Origin: Sneathiella limimaris
GTDB lineage: Bacteria > Pseudomonadota > Alphaproteobacteria > Sneathiellales > Sneathiellaceae
Length of the DNA stretch: 64,000 nucleotides
Assembly: GCF_012932565.1 (NCBI RefSeq)
Contig: NZ_JABBYJ010000001.1
Coordinates: 2,418,001 to 2,482,000 of the forward strand
Direction: 5' to 3'
Shown one piece after another: positions 62,807 to 64,000 of this stretch. The translations under genes were made by a program, and so were the position numbers. Within the stretch, counting starts at the first letter, position 1. The number at the start of each line of letters is the position of its first letter. The notes beneath the pieces are model-generated. The model did not search any database. It saw only the letters and a program-made list of their open reading frames with translations, and had not been told where the DNA came from.

Positions 62807-64000
62807 AGACAGGCATTTTTTCAAGGCGTCCCAAATTCTCAGGTGTGAATTTTACTTCTAGCAACACCTCGTCGTCATCCTCACTCCGTCCAACAACAGT
62901 TCCGTGTCGATAGATCCAGCTTAGGCTGGCTCCGTCGTTATGAGGGACTGCGACTTTAAGGATCCTTTGGTTGTGCGTGATGAGCGCTTCAACCTTCTCA
63001 AGGAAGCTATCTACCCCCTCACCTGTAATTGCAGACATAGTCAGAACTTCGTCATGACGCTTGGCGTCGTTTTCGATTACCAGGCGATGCTCATCTTCCA
63101 ATAAGTCGACTTTATTGAGTATTTCAAGATAACGGGTTTTATCGTCGATATTGATGCCCAAATGCTCTAGCACCTGGAATACATCCTGTTTTTGGGCTTC
63201 TGTATCGGGATGAGTAATGTCCCGAACATGCACTACAAGGTCGGCTTCTAGAACTTCCTCTAATGTCGCTCTGAAGGCAGCCACAAGTTCGGTTGGCAGA
63301 TCAGAAATAAAGCCCACCGTGTCAGAAAGAATAACTGTTTGTCCGCCGGGAAGATCCAGTTTTCGCATGGTTGGATCCAAAGTGGCAAAGAGTAGGTCTT
63401 TGGCAAAAACGTCTGAACTGGTGAGCCGATTGAACAATGTTGATTTTCCGGCGTTCGTATATCCAACGAGGGCCACAATTGGATAAGGAACACGTTTGCG
63501 TTTAGAGCGATGCAGTTCGCGGGTGCGAACGACTGTTTCCAACTGGCGTTTCAGTTTTACAATCCGCTCATCAATCAGCCGGCGGTCAATCTCAAGCTGG
63601 GATTCACCAGGCCCACCAAGGAAGCCTGCACCACCCCTCTGACGTTCCAAATGGGTCCAGGATCTCACCAAACGGGTTCGCTGATAGGAGAGGTGCGCGA
63701 GTTCAACTTGAAGAACACCCTCCCTCGTCTGGGCACGATCACCAAAAATCTCAAGGATCAAACCTGTTCGGTCGATGACTTTGCATTTTATATGTCGTTC
63801 AATGTTCCGCTGCTGAACCGGCGTTAAAGCACCATCTACAACGACCACATCAATATGAGAGGCTTCAATGAAATCCCGGAGTTCGTCCAGCTTGCCAATT
63901 CCAAATAATGTTCCAGGTTTTGGAGCAGACAGCGAAACTGTTTCGCTGTGAATTACATCCAGCGAAATAGCTGCGGTCAAAGCAACGGCTTCTTCCAGAC
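62796..64000 (-). CDS. hflX: GTPase HflX, 5' end cut by window
   Basis: Ribosome-binding GTPase. The frame is open to the window edge, where it reads LEEAVALTAAISLDVIHSE, matching the HflX N-terminal domain, so the true start lies beyond 64000; the TTG at 63980 is not the start. G motifs: GYTNAGKSTLFNRL, DTVGFISDLP, NKVDLLED; the linker QRTRLVRSWTHLERQRGGAGFLGGPGE is diagnostic. hfq is the usual neighbour upstream, outside this window. It shares 11 bp with mazG. Confidence 0.95.
   Translation of the reverse strand, partial: LEEAVALTAAISLDVIHSETVSLSAPKPGTLFGIGKLDELRDFIEASHIDVVVVDGALTPVQQRNIERHIKCKVIDRTGLILEIFGDRAQTREGVLQVELAHLSYQRTRLVRSWTHLERQRGGAGFLGGPGESQLEIDRRLIDERIVKLKRQLETVVRTRELHRSKRKRVPYPIVALVGYTNAGKSTLFNRLTSSDVFAKDLLFATLDPTMRKLDLPGGQTVILSDTVGFISDLPTELVAAFRATLEEVLEADLVVHVRDITHPDTEAQKQDVFQVLEHLGINIDDKTRYLEILNKVDLLEDEHRLVIENDAKRHDEVLTMSAITGEGVDSFLEKVEALITHNQRILKVAVPHNDGASLSWIYRHGTVVGRSEDDDEVLLEVKFTPENLGRLEKMPVSIR

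Noticed and set aside
1-64000. Mobile elements, prophage, CRISPR, toxin-antitoxin or restriction systems
   Set aside because: No transposase, integrase, repeat array or nuclease/methylase gene was seen on either strand.

Overview
The window is a stretch of core chromosome from an alphaproteobacterium. The evidence is gene order: rne-amidase-PBP1A-prfB; purSQL followed by bolA and a monothiol glutaredoxin; purC next to the F1-ATPase inhibitor zeta subunit (DUF1476); sfsA-map-radC opposite a CinA-type MoCF protein; sdhE-mfd; dacC-tmk-holB-tatD-MBL; and hflX facing mazG. Base composition looks moderate, roughly balanced by eye and not measured. A marine Rhodospirillales/Sneathiella-like lineage would fit, but that is only a guess. 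I see no insertion sequence, prophage, CRISPR array, rRNA operon or plasmid gene.

Layout. 1-2.9 kb: 5' end of an M48 peptidase on the minus strand, divergent from a lipoprotein gamma-glutamyltransferase, then a class I/II aminotransferase. 2.9-11.2 kb: RNase E with a long leader, divergent from cell-wall amidase, PBP1A and release factor 2; prfB carries a programmed +1 frameshift. 11.2-21.2 kb: HSL-type esterase, the pur genes with bolA/grxD, zeta subunit, a GNAT gene directly behind the purB terminator, purB, a TetR regulator and radC. 21.1-28.2 kb: map, sfsA, CinA-type protein, acyl-CoA ligase, tRNA-Leu, cupin, a membrane protein, tRNA-Lys and a periplasmic cyclophilin. 28.2-38.8 kb: SDR, PAS histidine kinase, DUF502 protein, recG, sdhE, mfd and a DsbA-like protein. 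38.8-45 kb: a PleD-like protein with all signature residues lost, then SDR, a small ORF, an FAD monooxygenase, an FMN reductase and a Baeyer-Villiger-type monooxygenase. 45-54.8 kb: MCP, tRNA-Ser, MltB-like, RlpA, DacC, tmk, holB, tatD, MBL and GNAT. 54.9-59.6 kb: nitronate monooxygenase-like protein, VOC protein, enoyl-CoA hydratase, alpha/beta hydrolase and old-yellow-enzyme. 59.8-64 kb: SDR, recX, an unknown protein, mazG and the partial hflX.

How the genes work together. Three groups serve the cell wall (amidase and PBP1A; MltB, RlpA and DacC; possibly the membrane-anchored GGT). One group makes IMP and AMP (purC, S, Q, L, B), with the Fe-S/redox pair BolA-Grx4 in the same transcript. DNA repair is represented by recG, mfd, radC and recX, and replication by tmk and holB. 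The monooxygenase and acyl-CoA genes suggest growth on ketones, aromatic compounds or fatty acids, but no complete named pathway can be read.

No large new system is evident. The best leads are an unrecognised 222-residue protein (61169-61837) with an LxG(S)...His pattern recalling CNF/BLF1-type deamidases, the pseudo-PleD protein, the structured rne leader with a double palindrome, and terminators placed inside pur transcription units.
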